Notes: generated from the letters alone by a model not told the origin. A stretch of 64,000 bases of DNA from Leeuwenhoekiella sp044542075 (GCF_044542075.1 NZ_JBITTU010000001.1:186001-250000), one strand, 5' to 3'. Positions 16,488-25,472 are shown, counted from the first letter of the stretch. Made by a program: numbers and translations.

Positions 16488-17732
16488 TTAACCTATAAAA
16501 CCAACTCCAGCAGTTGTGTTGCTCTGTGTATCAATTAAGATAAAAGAACCCCCTGCTTTATTATCGGCGTAATTGTCAAAAAATAAATTCTTACTCAATT
16601 TAAAGTTAACCTTACCTATCTCGTTTAGCGTGAGTTGATTTTTAGAAGTATCTTCTCCAGAATAATCAGTAGCAATAATACTTTCTATACTATCTATCTT
16701 GGCTAGAATTCGGTTCGAGTTATGCTGTATCTCATATTTTGCACCGGGAACTAATGCTTTCCCATCCATCCAACAAACTGCTGCTTTTAATGTCTTAGAA
16801 GATTGTGGCACCTCATCAGACTTCACTAAAACATCACCTCGGGTCACATTAATATCATCTTCTAACGTAATAGAAACCGAACTTCCTGCAATAGCCTCAT
16901 CATACTGCTCATTAAAAAATTCTATAGTTTTAATTTTAGAAGATGTTAATGAAGGTAAAACCGTTACAGCATCTCCTACTTTGAGACTGCTTCCATAAAT
17001 TTTACCGGCATAACCGCGGTAATCGTGAAATTCATCTTTCTTAGGTCGTATTACCGTTTGTACAGGAAAACGAGCAGCTGTTAATTCGTCTTGCTCTGGC
17101 TGTAGTTCTTCAAGATAATCTAGAACACTCACCCCATCATACCAGGACATAACATTTGTTTTCTTTGCAACATTATCCCCTTTTAACGCACTTATAGGAA
17201 TAAAAGTTATCTGCTGATCGTCATAACTGCTTTGAGCATTAAGCTTCTCAAAATCTGCTTTAATATTCTCAAAAACCTGCTGATCATAATCAACTAGATC
17301 CATTTTATTTACAGCAACAATCACATGTTTTACACGCAGCAAATTATTGATAAAAAAATGGCGGTACGTTTGTTCGATCACGCCTTTACGAGCATCTATT
17401 AATATGATTGAAGCCTGCGCCTGTGAAGCACCGGTAACCATATTACGCGTATATTCTACGTGACCCGGTGTGTCTGCAATGATGTAACTTTTCTTTTTTG
17501 TAGAAAAATAAATGTGAGCCACGTCAATGGTAATTCCTTGTTCACGTTCTGCTACTAAACCATCTGTAGCTAACGAAAAATCAAGATAATCGTATCCTTT
17601 TTTCTTACTGTTGCGCTCAATGGCCTCAAGTTTATCGTCTGTTAGCGACTTTGTATCGTAAAGCAAGCGCCCTATCAAGGTACTTTTACCATCATCTACA
17701 CTACCTGCTGTTGCTATTTTTAGAACTTCCAT
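16488..17732 (-). CDS. cysN: Sulfate adenylyltransferase GTPase subunit
   Basis: This 414-residue EF-Tu-like GTPase drives ATP sulfurylase (CysD) by GTP hydrolysis to make APS. G1 is GSVDDGKSTL near residue 10, G3 is DTPGH near 90 and G4 is NKMD near 145. There is no C-terminal APS kinase domain as in CysNC fusions. It follows cysD by about 100 bp and is the last gene of the DUF2061-cysH-cysD-cysN unit, closed by the terminator at 16445-16474. Confidence 0.95.
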   Translation of the reverse strand: MEVLKIATAGSVDDGKSTLIGRLLYDTKSLTDDKLEAIERNSKKKGYDYLDFSLATDGLVAEREQGITIDVAHIYFSTKKKSYIIADTPGHVEYTRNMVTGASQAQASIILIDARKGVIEQTYRHFFINNLLRVKHVIVAVNKMDLVDYDQQVFENIKADFEKLNAQSSYDDQQITFIPISALKGDNVAKKTNVMSWYDGVSVLDYLEELQPEQDELTAARFPVQTVIRPKKDEFHDYRGYAGKIYGSSLKVGDAVTVLPSLTSSKIKTIEFFNEQYDEAIAGSSVSITLEDDINVTRGDVLVKSDEVPQSSKTLKAAVCWMDGKALVPGAKYEIQHNSNRILAKIDSIESIIATDYSGEDTSKNQLTLNEIGKVNFKLSKNLFFDNYADNKAGGSFILIDTQSNTTAGVGFIG

Positions 17733-17834
17733 TTTTATATTTCCCGTCCCTCTTTATGAGAAAGAGTTTTGTGGGTATTTTTAATTCGTATTCGTTTTCT
17801 TTAAGCTTATTGAATATTCTCTTGTCTAATAAGA

Positions 17835-18734
17835 CTAAAAATACCCTTGTTGCTTGCGCTTTTCCATTGCTGCTTCAGAGCGCTTATCATCTATACGTGC
17901 TCCTCGTTCTGAAATAGTAGAAACTTTAATTTCACTTACAATGCGTTCTATTGTGTCTGCTTCAGATTCTACAGCTGCCGTACACGTCATATCGCCTACC
18001 GTTCTAAAACGTACAATACGCTCTAAAACTTCTTCATCTTCCTCACGATATACATATTTTGACGCACTCCAGATTAGCCCGTCACGCACAAATGTTTTAC
18101 GCTTATGGGAAAAATATATAGATGGAATTTCAATTTGCTCCTGCTCTATATAACTCCATACATCAAGTTCAGTCCAGTTTGAAATAGGAAAAACACGTAC
18201 GTTTTGACCGATTTCAATCTTTCCGTTTAAAAGATCGAATAACTCTGGACGCTGATTTTTCTCATCCCATTGTCCAAAATCATCTCGTACCGAAAAAATT
18301 CGTTCTTTAGCTCGTGCTTTTTCTTCGTCACGACGTGCGCCACCTATACAAGCATCAAACTTAAATTCTTCAATTGCATCTAAAAGTGTCGTGGTCTGAA
18401 GCATATTTCGGCTTGAATATTTACCGGTTTCTTCAGTTACTTTACCTGCATCAATCGCATCCTGTACGTTGCGCACAATCAAATTCAACCCTAATTCTTC
18501 TACTAGTCGATCTCTAAATTCTATAGTTTCAGGGAAGTTATGACCGGTATCAACGTGCAAAAGTGGAAACGGAATTTTACCTGGATAAAATGCTTTTTGC
18601 GCTAAACGCACTAAGGTAATACTGTCCTTTCCTCCTGAAAATAACAATACCGGATTTTCAAACTGAGCAACTACTTCTCTAAAGATGTAAATAGCTTCGC
18701 TTTCTAATGCATTTGTTTTTAAAATCTTACTCAT
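17835..18734 (-). CDS. cysD: Sulfate adenylyltransferase catalytic subunit
   Basis: CysD is the 299-residue ATP sulfurylase subunit that converts sulfate and ATP to APS with CysN. SGGKDS near residue 34 is the PP-loop of N-type ATP pyrophosphatases, and LLHVDTGHNFPE is typical of the family. The start is 12 bp after the cysH stop, consistent with one transcript. Confidence 0.96.
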   Translation of the reverse strand: MSKILKTNALESEAIYIFREVVAQFENPVLLFSGGKDSITLVRLAQKAFYPGKIPFPLLHVDTGHNFPETIEFRDRLVEELGLNLIVRNVQDAIDAGKVTEETGKYSSRNMLQTTTLLDAIEEFKFDACIGGARRDEEKARAKERIFSVRDDFGQWDEKNQRPELFDLLNGKIEIGQNVRVFPISNWTELDVWSYIEQEQIEIPSIYFSHKRKTFVRDGLIWSASKYVYREEDEEVLERIVRFRTVGDMTCTAAVESEADTIERIVSEIKVSTISERGARIDDKRSEAAMEKRKQQGYF

Positions 18735-18746
18735 TGTATGCTTGTT

Positions 18747-19370
18747 TTAGGCGTGTAAGCCACACTCCCGATTCTCCAAAACTTTTGTTGGATCAAAATA
18801 TTTATGTTCGTTTGGCAGGTTATGTTCTGTCAAAAAAGTATCTAATTCTTCGTCGCTATAGTAATAAAACGGACTCACTTTTAATACACCATCTGCTCCC
18901 AGGCTCAATATATCTAAGTTGTCACGATGTGCCGTTTGCCCCTTTCTAAGATTTGTAAACCACACATCTGGTTTATGATTTGCCATGGCTCTTTTAAATG
19001 GCTCAAGCTTTACCTGCTCTGTAAACACCTTATGTAATGGATCGTCTATTTGCGGAATACCCATTACAACATCTCGATGTGAAGTTGTTTGTTTTGGGAC
19101 ATATAAGTCAACGTTTAACTCGAGAAGCTTAATAACCTCTTCAGCGTGTCTATAGGTATTAGGTGTATTATAACCCGTATCACACCACACTACCGGAATA
19201 TCTTTTTGAGCCTTACTGGCCGCATATAATATTGCAGCTTCATAGGGTCTAAAATTAGTTGTAACCACAGGATTGTTTGCATTCTCAACAGCCCAATCTG
19301 CGATTTCTAAAGGTGATTTAGCTCTCAAATCAGCATTTAATTGCTGTAATTCTTCAGTTGAATAACTCAT
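18747..19370 (-). CDS. cysH: Phosphoadenylyl/adenylyl-sulfate reductase without Fe-S cysteines
   Basis: CysH reduces activated sulfate to sulfite using thioredoxin-type reductants. The 207-residue protein ends with ENRECGLHA, where Cys203 is the catalytic cysteine. The CC and CxxC pairs that hold the 4Fe-4S cluster of bacterial APS reductases are absent: the matching segment reads HKVFTEQVKLEPFKRA, and the only other Cys is Cys63. The protein therefore looks like the PAPS-using type, yet no APS kinase (cysC) lies in this cluster. I use the ATG at 19370 because it overlaps the DUF2061 stop (TAATG); an upstream ATG would add nine residues. Confidence 0.92.
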   Translation of the reverse strand: MSYSTEELQQLNADLRAKSPLEIADWAVENANNPVVTTNFRPYEAAILYAASKAQKDIPVVWCDTGYNTPNTYRHAEEVIKLLELNVDLYVPKQTTSHRDVVMGIPQIDDPLHKVFTEQVKLEPFKRAMANHKPDVWFTNLRKGQTAHRDNLDILSLGADGVLKVSPFYYYSDEELDTFLTEHNLPNEHKYFDPTKVLENRECGLHA

Positions 19371-19642
19371 TATTTTCCCCAGTTTATAGTGTTCCAAAGA
19401 CGCTCGTGAAAAAAGTATAATACCATTTTAGTGACTAGCTCAATAGCTCCTATTGAAAAAGCTAATGCTAGCGTACCTGTAACAAACCAGGAAATTAATA
19501 TAGTATCAATAGTACCTACTAATCTCCAGCTAATAGATTTAACAACGCTTCGCAATGGTTTCTCTGAAGTGGCATCCTTTTTAAACGTAGCCTTCTGTGG
19601 CTTGTCTGTGCGGGTTTCGCTATATACGTGATCTAAAATCAT
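19370..19642 (-). CDS. DUF2061 small membrane protein
   Basis: This 90-residue protein has a charged N-terminal 28 residues and two hydrophobic segments (about 40-60 and 63-80). SISWRLVGTIDT and MVLYFFHERLWN are the conserved DUF2061 ends. Function is unknown. It is the first gene of the cysHDN unit, its stop overlaps the cysH start, and a promoter with a palindromic operator precedes it, so a role in sulfate or sulfite handling is likely. Confidence 0.85.
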   Translation of the reverse strand: MILDHVYSETRTDKPQKATFKKDATSEKPLRSVVKSISWRLVGTIDTILISWFVTGTLALAFSIGAIELVTKMVLYFFHERLWNTINWGK

Positions 19643-19673
19643 ATCTCAACTACTAAATTCTGTATTTTACTTT

Positions 19674-19696
19674 AATCCTATCGATTTAGTAGGATT
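19674..19696. promoter_or_regulatory. Palindromic operator, copy A (DUF2061-cysHDN promoter)
   Basis: AATCCTA, 9 bp, TAGGATT, extended by one more pair (T19673/A19697). It starts 7 bp after the -7 box, covering the expected transcription start, which suits a repressor. Arms and spacing match the site at 16418-16440. Confidence 0.75.
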
Positions 19697-19702
19697 ATAA
19701 GG

Positions 19703-19733
19703 CAAAAGTATACCTCGTGTACTTTGTGACCAA
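19703..19733 (-). promoter_or_regulatory. Promoter of the DUF2061-cysHDN operon
   Basis: On the minus strand there is TTG (19733-19731), 20 bp, then TACTTTTG (19710-19703), a full TAnnTTTG match. The palindrome at 19674-19696 follows immediately. Confidence 0.7.
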
Positions 19734-19804
19734 ACATTTTAGATATTTTTTTGAAACTTTTAAGTGATTTTCAGCATTTAAGCTATAAAACAAGAATTCT
19801 GCAA

Positions 19805-20218
19805 CTATTCCTTTATTAGATCTGCTAATGTGTTATTATTGAGCACAGCTAGATTGCTGTCTCGCAACTGCACCATTAAACTGTGTACCGAACATGCGGT
19901 CTCATCAGGGCAATCATCACATTTTTCGTAGAAATTTAAACTAACACAAGGCACCATAGAAACGGGACCTTCAAGAATACGCATCACCTCAACCATTTTA
20001 ATGTCTGCCGGTTGTCTGCGTAGATAATAGCCACCACCTTTTCCTTTCTTGCTTCCCAAAAAACCGGCTTTACGCAAGGTAAGCATAATGCTTTCTAGAA
20101 ATTTTTGAGAGATATTTTCACTCTTAGCTATGGCTCCTATCTGCACAGGATCTTCACCTTTATGCTTTGCCACAAAGGCTAGCGCCTTTAAACCGTACTT
20201 TGTTTTTTTTGATAACAC
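19805..20218 (-). CDS. Rrf2-family transcriptional regulator
   Basis: This 137-residue winged-helix regulator begins MLSKKTKYGLKAL with a GTG codon. SQKFLESIMLTLRKAGF is the recognition region, followed by a GKGGGYYL wing. The C-terminal part has Cys91, Cys100, Cys103 and Cys109, a spacing suited to an Fe-S cluster or thiol sensing as in IscR/NsrR. It lies between the methionine genes and the cys operon. CymR, another Rrf2 protein, represses cysteine synthesis genes in Firmicutes, so control of the AATCCTA palindromes at both cys promoters is a reasonable inference. It is 29 bp downstream of the metZ-like gene and may be co-transcribed with it. Confidence 0.9.
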   Translation of the reverse strand: MLSKKTKYGLKALAFVAKHKGEDPVQIGAIAKSENISQKFLESIMLTLRKAGFLGSKKGKGGGYYLRRQPADIKMVEVMRILEGPVSMVPCVSLNFYEKCDDCPDETACSVHSLMVQLRDSNLAVLNNNTLADLIKE

Positions 20219-20247
20219 AGCCTAAAAGTATGCAAAAAGTTATTATT

Positions 20248-21414
20248 CTATGCCTTTAAAGCTTGATCCAGATCTGCAATAATATCTTCTACGTGCTCAA
20301 GACCTACTGAACAACGTACTAAACCATCTGTAATACCTACTTCAAGACGGTCTTCTTCAGCCAGTTTACTGTGGGTTGTAGAAGCGGGGTGTGTAACAAT
20401 TGTGCGGGTATCTCCCAGATTTGCTGAAAGCGAACACATTTTAATCGCATTTAAAAAATTACGACCGGCATCAATGCCTCCCTTTACTTCAAAGGCAACA
20501 ATATTGCCTCCTAAACGCATTTGTTTCTTAGCTACTTCGTACTGAGGGTGTGATTTCAAAAAAGGATATTTCACCATATTCACTTTATTGTGACCTTCTA
20601 AAAATTCAGCGACTTTAAGTGCGTTTTCGCAATGACGATCTGCACGCACGTGAAGTGTTTCTAAACTTTTTGAAAGAACCCAGGCATTAAATGGTGACAA
20701 TGCCGGCCCGGTATTACGGGCAAATAAATAAATCTCACGTACTAAATCTGAACGACCTACAGTCACGCCGCCTAAAACACGACCCTGACCATCAATCATT
20801 TTTGTCGCAGAATGAATTACCAAATCTGCTCCAAATTTAATTGGCTGTTGTAAATACGGTGTTGCAAAGCAATTATCAACTACAAAAATAAGATTATGCT
20901 TTTTTGCTAAGTCCCCTAAATACTGAAGATCCAATACATCACAACCGGGATTTGTAGGAGATTCTACGTAAAGAATTTTAGTTTCAGGCTTGATGAGACG
21001 TTCTGCTTTATCTACTTCATCTACTCTAAAATAGGAGGTTTCAATATTCCACTTTGGGAGGTATTTTGTAAAGAGTGTATGTGTTGATCCAAAAACTGAG
21101 CGTGCCGAAACAATATGATCACCACTATCTAAAAGTGCTGCAAATGTAGAAAACACCGCTGCCATACCTGTTGCAAAAGCATAACCAGATTCGGCTCCCT
21201 CCAGCTTGCAAATTTTATCTACAAACTCACTGGTGTTTGGGTTTGTAAAACGGCTGTAAATATTACGTTCTTTCTCTTCGGTAAACGAAGCGCGCATATC
21301 TTCTGCATCCTCAAAAACAAAACTCGAAGTCAGGTATAAAGGCACAGAATGCTCTAAGAATTCACTTCGGTTTAATTGGGTGCGTATCGCTTCAGTTTCA
21401 AAATGCTTGCTCAT
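20248..21414 (-). CDS. metZ: Cys/Met metabolism PLP enzyme, O-succinylhomoserine sulfhydrylase-like
   Basis: This 388-residue PLP enzyme has SRFTNPNT near residue 53, ATGMAAVFS near 80, the ESPTNPG segment near 150 and SATKMIDGQGR carrying the Schiff-base Lys near 204. The sequence style is MetZ rather than cystathionine gamma-synthase. It would make homocysteine directly from an activated homoserine and sulfide. A second, distinct sulfhydrylase (metY type) is encoded at 25521-26798. Cystathionine lyase activity cannot be excluded. Confidence 0.8.
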   Translation of the reverse strand: MSKHFETEAIRTQLNRSEFLEHSVPLYLTSSFVFEDAEDMRASFTEEKERNIYSRFTNPNTSEFVDKICKLEGAESGYAFATGMAAVFSTFAALLDSGDHIVSARSVFGSTHTLFTKYLPKWNIETSYFRVDEVDKAERLIKPETKILYVESPTNPGCDVLDLQYLGDLAKKHNLIFVVDNCFATPYLQQPIKFGADLVIHSATKMIDGQGRVLGGVTVGRSDLVREIYLFARNTGPALSPFNAWVLSKSLETLHVRADRHCENALKVAEFLEGHNKVNMVKYPFLKSHPQYEVAKKQMRLGGNIVAFEVKGGIDAGRNFLNAIKMCSLSANLGDTRTIVTHPASTTHSKLAEEDRLEVGITDGLVRCSVGLEHVEDIIADLDQALKA

Positions 21415-21635
21415 TACTTTATTAGATGTTAGATAATAGACATTAGATTTGAGATACTCGTTTTGATGATCTAATCAGATGTCTAAAATCCTGTTTCGTT
21501 TTTTCTTGTGGTCTTTAAAAGGTTAGAACGTTTAATCGCAATATCGTTAATCGCCTCTTATACTTCATTTTTAGACCCTTTCTTTTCTATTTTCTGTATT
21601 CTTTTATCTAAAATCTTAAGTCTTAGATATTAAAT
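21415..21635. other. Intergenic region between osmC and metZ-like gene
   Basis: This 221-bp AT-rich spacer contains degenerate TTAGAT-type repeats at both ends (about 21421-21450 and 21610-21632), partly in inverted orientation, and two direct copies of GCGATTAA read on the minus strand (about 21535-21560). I see no riboswitch, clear promoter or gene. Confidence 0.5.
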
Positions 21636-22058
21636 CTACTCGACTTCTTTTCCGTTTAAAAACACCTTATAAGCAATATCAACACCCGCTTGCAAAGTAA
21701 TCGACACCGAACAGTATTTCTCAAAACTTAATTTTGCGGCGCGCAAGGCTTTTTCCGGCGGAATGTCTCCTTCTAAATACACGTGTACACGCATCGCTTC
21801 AAAAGGTTTGGCACCTCCTACTTCTTTGCGATCACCTTCTACTTCCACGTGATATGAATCTACCTCTAGCTTTTGCTTTTTTAAGATTGAAATGATATCA
21901 ATAGCACTACAGCCACCTACACCCATAAGGAGTAATTCCATAGGACTACTACCCTGAACCACATCTCCGGTTTTATTATCTATCATCACCGAATTGCCTG
22001 AAGCTCCTTTTGCTTCAAACAGGTAATCGGTGTTTTTACGTTCAAGTGTAACTTTCAT
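21636..22058 (-). CDS. OsmC family peroxiredoxin-like protein
   Basis: This 140-residue OsmC/Ohr fold protein has one redox Cys in GVGGCSAID (near residue 50) and the second in KYCSVS (near 115). Such proteins reduce organic hydroperoxides or handle thiol substrates. It lies 10 bp after the metX-thrA fusion gene on the same strand. Placement in methionine operons is seen in related bacteria, but the physiological substrate is not known. Confidence 0.85.
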   Translation of the reverse strand: MKVTLERKNTDYLFEAKGASGNSVMIDNKTGDVVQGSSPMELLLMGVGGCSAIDIISILKKQKLEVDSYHVEVEGDRKEVGGAKPFEAMRVHVYLEGDIPPEKALRAAKLSFEKYCSVSITLQAGVDIAYKVFLNGKEVE

Positions 22059-22068
22059 TTTGTATTAT

Positions 22069-25000
22069 TTAATTATTTCGTTCTGCGAGTTTTAAAATAT
22101 CTCCAAAAACTCCTCTTGCTGTAACAGCAGCACCGGCACCTGCTCCCTGAATCACTAATGGGTTCTCCCCATACGATTCTGTATAAATCTCAAATATACT
22201 GTCGCTTCCTTTGACCTGGCCTAAAGCTGAATTTTTAGAAACTGTTACCAGCTTAACTTTAAGTGTCCCGCCATCTTCTTGAGATAAATCTCCGTAAAGG
22301 TCGCCAACATAACGTAAAACCTCACCCTCTTTTAACGCTTTTTTACGCGCTTCAAATACAGAATCGAGTTCTTTTAAACGACTTAAAAAATCTGAAGCCG
22401 CTCCATCACGCAAATTATCAGGAATAAGATTTTCGATCTGCACATCACTAAACTCCTTATGTAAGTCGAGTTCGCGCGCTAAAATTAACAGTTTACGTCC
22501 TACATCATTTCCGCCCAGATCTTCCCGTGGGTCTGGCTCTGTAAACCCTTTATCAATGGCGTCCCCGAGCACATCAGAAAAGCTTCGGTCTTCTACAGAA
22601 AAAGTGTTGAATAAATAACTAAGCGATCCACTAAACACTCCCTTTATACGCGTAATATTATCACCTGAAAGATGTAATAATCGTATGGTATCAATAAGTG
22701 GTAAACCTGCACCTACATTAGTCTCATACAAGTAGCGCTTTTGATTTTCATCTAAAACCCTGCGTAATTTTTGATAGAAATCAAACCCCACAGTATTTGC
22801 AATTTTATTTGAAGAAACCAGATCAAAACCGTTTTTAGCCAGATCGATATAGTTTTCAATAAATTGCGCACTTGCAGTATTATCTATTGCAATCAAATTA
22901 GCCAGATGATTTGCTTTCGCGAAAGCGATAACCTCTTTTACACCACCATCTATTGCTTGTGCTTCAAAATGTGATTTCCAGTTTTCTGTTGCCCCGTTTT
23001 TATCTAACAATACCTTCTTAGAATTAGCTACAGCAAAAATATTAAGTGAAATACCCTTACGATCTTGAATTGTTGCCGCAGAAGCAAGAATTTGATTAAT
23101 CAAAGTACCTCCTACTAGCCCCTGGCCAAAAATAGCAACATTTATTTTTTTAGCGATGCCAAAAATTTCACCGTGAACTACATTAATAGCCTTATTCAAT
23201 TGAGGTTTGCGCACGACAACACTTACATTTTTACCGGTTACCGTATTATTAAAAAGTAATGGAACGATGCCATTTTTTATGAGTTCGCTATAGGGTTTAT
23301 GAAAGGTGCTTAAATCCTGCCCTATTATCGAGATCACAGCAACCTCATCAATAACTTCAATGCGGTTTACATCCTGATTTTGAAAATCTGCCTCAAACTC
23401 AAAACGCAGTGCAGAGATTGCCTGCTGAGCTTGCTTTGTTTCTACAACTAATCCTATACCGCGTTCTGAAGAGCCTTGCGCAATAATACTCACGCTCACA
23501 CCACTATTTCCCAAAGCTCTAAAAATACGGGCATCTACACCCACTTTACCTAAAAGACCACGGCCTTCTAGATTAATTAAAGCCATCTCACTCAATACCG
23601 AAAGGGACTTAATACCTTCCTGCTCTGTTTGTGCAGTGATTAAAGTACCGGTGTCTTCTGCATTAAACGTATTTAAAATACGTAAAGGAATATTCTTCTC
23701 AATCAACGGGATGATCGTCTTGGCGTGCAACACCGAAGTTCCAAAATTTGCGAGTTCGTTTGCTTCACTATACGTTAAACGCTCAATTTTCTGAGCATCA
23801 GGCACCATATCAGGATTTGCGGTAAAAATACCATCTACGTGGGTGTAGTTTTGCAACTCGCCTGCATCAAGGTAGTTTGCTAGTAAAGAAGCCGTGTAAT
23901 TACTCCCGTTTCTACCTAAGGTGGTCGTTTGATTATCTTCATTACTGGCGATAAAACCGGTAACTACATTTACAGTATCGCCATTATACTTGGCAAAATG
24001 CTTTACCACCTGTTCTTTTGAACGGGTATCATTAGGCTGTGCATTGCCAAAAGTCCCATTGGTTTTTATAAGTTTACGGGTATCTGCAAAGTGCGCTTTA
24101 ACACCTTGTTTTTGTAAAAGATGCGTTACTGTTTTTACTGAAATTAATTCTCCAAAGGACAAGACCTCATCTTTCACTTTTCGGCTGTAATCTCCCAGTA
24201 AAGCTACTCCTTCAAAAAGACGTTTTAATTCTGAAAATTCTTCAGTCAAATCAACATCAAAATTATGTTGTTGATAGGTTTTAAAAGCATCAAATCTATG
24301 TTGGATATCTAAGCCCGAAGCAGCTCCCTCAAGTAGCGCTTCTAACTCATCTGTTGCACCACCTCGTGCAGAAAGAACCACTGCTATGCGCTCGTGATTA
24401 TTTACTTTAGATTGAATAATATCAAGAACAGTATCTAATCCTTTCCCATTTGCTAATGATTTTCCGCCAAATTTTAAAATTTTCAGCTTTGCGGTATCTG
24501 CTCTAAATACAGGATATAACAATTGCTCAAGCTGTTCAAATTCGATTAAAAAGGCATCGTGACCGTGTACCGAATTAATCTCGCCATAGGTTACATTGTT
24601 CTTATGTTGCGCCAGCTGCTTATACGTTTCTCTGTTTTCTGCAGGTGTAAAAAATAGATCAGAATCTACTCCTATGATGTGAATATTTGCCTCTACCTTA
24701 CTTAAAATCTCATTAAAACCTTCGCGACCACGAGTTACATCTATAGTTTTTAGAAGCTGATTCATTAACCGGTATGCTGCTACCTGAAAGCGGTCTTTTA
24801 ACTTGTGTCCGTGATGGTCTAACCAGCTTTCTACATTAAAGATTTTAAGATCTTCATTTGTGCTGCGCTGAAATTTATTCTTAAATGACTCTGGTGTTCT
24901 ATAGCACAACATCGCGTGCATACGCGCATCGTGAACTGGCTGTGAAGAGTTTTTTAATATTTGTTCCTGAATCTGGCAGTTAGCAATAAGCCAATCTGTA

Positions 25001-25452
25001 GACTTCCAGTCTGATGCAACGGGGATTAGATGCTTAGTAATATCTGGCTGAAGTGCAATCATCTCCCAGGCAATACCGCCTCCCAGTGAGCCTCCTACAA
25101 TAGCAAAAAGTTCCTTAATCTTCAGTAATTTAAGACCTTCTAAAAAGGAACGCGCCACATCCTGAGCCACAAAATCTTTATAGTTCTCGATCAAGAATCC
25201 GTCATAACCATTCCCCGGAATATTAAACGAAAGAATGCTATACGTATTTGTATCTATACACTTATTCTCTCCTATAATTTCATTCCACCAGCCGTCTTCA
25301 CCACTCACGTGCGAGTTACCGGTAAGTGCATGGTTAACTAAAATTAACGGCGCTGTCCCCAGTTTTTGACCAAATGTCTCATAACTTAATGGCAGATCTA
25401 ATTGATAACCTGACTGCGTTATGAAATTTAGTATTTCAAGTTTGTGTACCAT
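22069..25452 (-). CDS. MetX-aspartokinase-homoserine dehydrogenase fusion
   Basis: This 1127-residue protein joins three enzymes. Residues about 1-330 are an alpha/beta-hydrolase homoserine O-acyltransferase, with the nucleophile Ser122 in GGSLGGG, an Asp near 278 (GVDSDLFF) and a His near 310 (SVHGHDAF). Residues about 340-780 are aspartokinase, with KFGGKS, TLGRNGSNYTA and ACT domains. Residues about 785-1127 are homoserine dehydrogenase, with GQGLVGG and GVFSGSLSYLFN. Together they could phosphorylate aspartate, reduce the semialdehyde to homoserine and acylate homoserine for the sulfhydrylases on either side. Aspartate-semialdehyde dehydrogenase is not in the window. From memory this fusion is common in Flavobacteriia. 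Confidence 0.93.
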   Translation of the reverse strand: MVHKLEILNFITQSGYQLDLPLSYETFGQKLGTAPLILVNHALTGNSHVSGEDGWWNEIIGENKCIDTNTYSILSFNIPGNGYDGFLIENYKDFVAQDVARSFLEGLKLLKIKELFAIVGGSLGGGIAWEMIALQPDITKHLIPVASDWKSTDWLIANCQIQEQILKNSSQPVHDARMHAMLCYRTPESFKNKFQRSTNEDLKIFNVESWLDHHGHKLKDRFQVAAYRLMNQLLKTIDVTRGREGFNEILSKVEANIHIIGVDSDLFFTPAENRETYKQLAQHKNNVTYGEINSVHGHDAFLIEFEQLEQLLYPVFRADTAKLKILKFGGKSLANGKGLDTVLDIIQSKVNNHERIAVVLSARGGATDELEALLEGAASGLDIQHRFDAFKTYQQHNFDVDLTEEFSELKRLFEGVALLGDYSRKVKDEVLSFGELISVKTVTHLLQKQGVKAHFADTRKLIKTNGTFGNAQPNDTRSKEQVVKHFAKYNGDTVNVVTGFIASNEDNQTTTLGRNGSNYTASLLANYLDAGELQNYTHVDGIFTANPDMVPDAQKIERLTYSEANELANFGTSVLHAKTIIPLIEKNIPLRILNTFNAEDTGTLITAQTEQEGIKSLSVLSEMALINLEGRGLLGKVGVDARIFRALGNSGVSVSIIAQGSSERGIGLVVETKQAQQAISALRFEFEADFQNQDVNRIEVIDEVAVISIIGQDLSTFHKPYSELIKNGIVPLLFNNTVTGKNVSVVVRKPQLNKAINVVHGEIFGIAKKINVAIFGQGLVGGTLINQILASAATIQDRKGISLNIFAVANSKKVLLDKNGATENWKSHFEAQAIDGGVKEVIAFAKANHLANLIAIDNTASAQFIENYIDLAKNGFDLVSSNKIANTVGFDFYQKLRRVLDENQKRYLYETNVGAGLPLIDTIRLLHLSGDNITRIKGVFSGSLSYLFNTFSVEDRSFSDVLGDAIDKGFTEPDPREDLGGNDVGRKLLILARELDLHKEFSDVQIENLIPDNLRDGAASDFLSRLKELDSVFEARKKALKEGEVLRYVGDLYGDLSQEDGGTLKVKLVTVSKNSALGQVKGSDSIFEIYTESYGENPLVIQGAGAGAAVTARGVFGDILKLAERNN

Positions 25453-25472
25453 TTAGGGTAAATTGTAGTATT

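Noticed and set aside
21415..21635. Possible third SAM riboswitch before the metZ-like gene.
   Set aside because: Neither the SAM-I core (GCAACC, GGTGCTAA) nor a P1-enclosed SAM-II core is present. The GATTAAC-GATATTGC stretch read on the minus strand resembles part of SAM-II but has no flanking P1.
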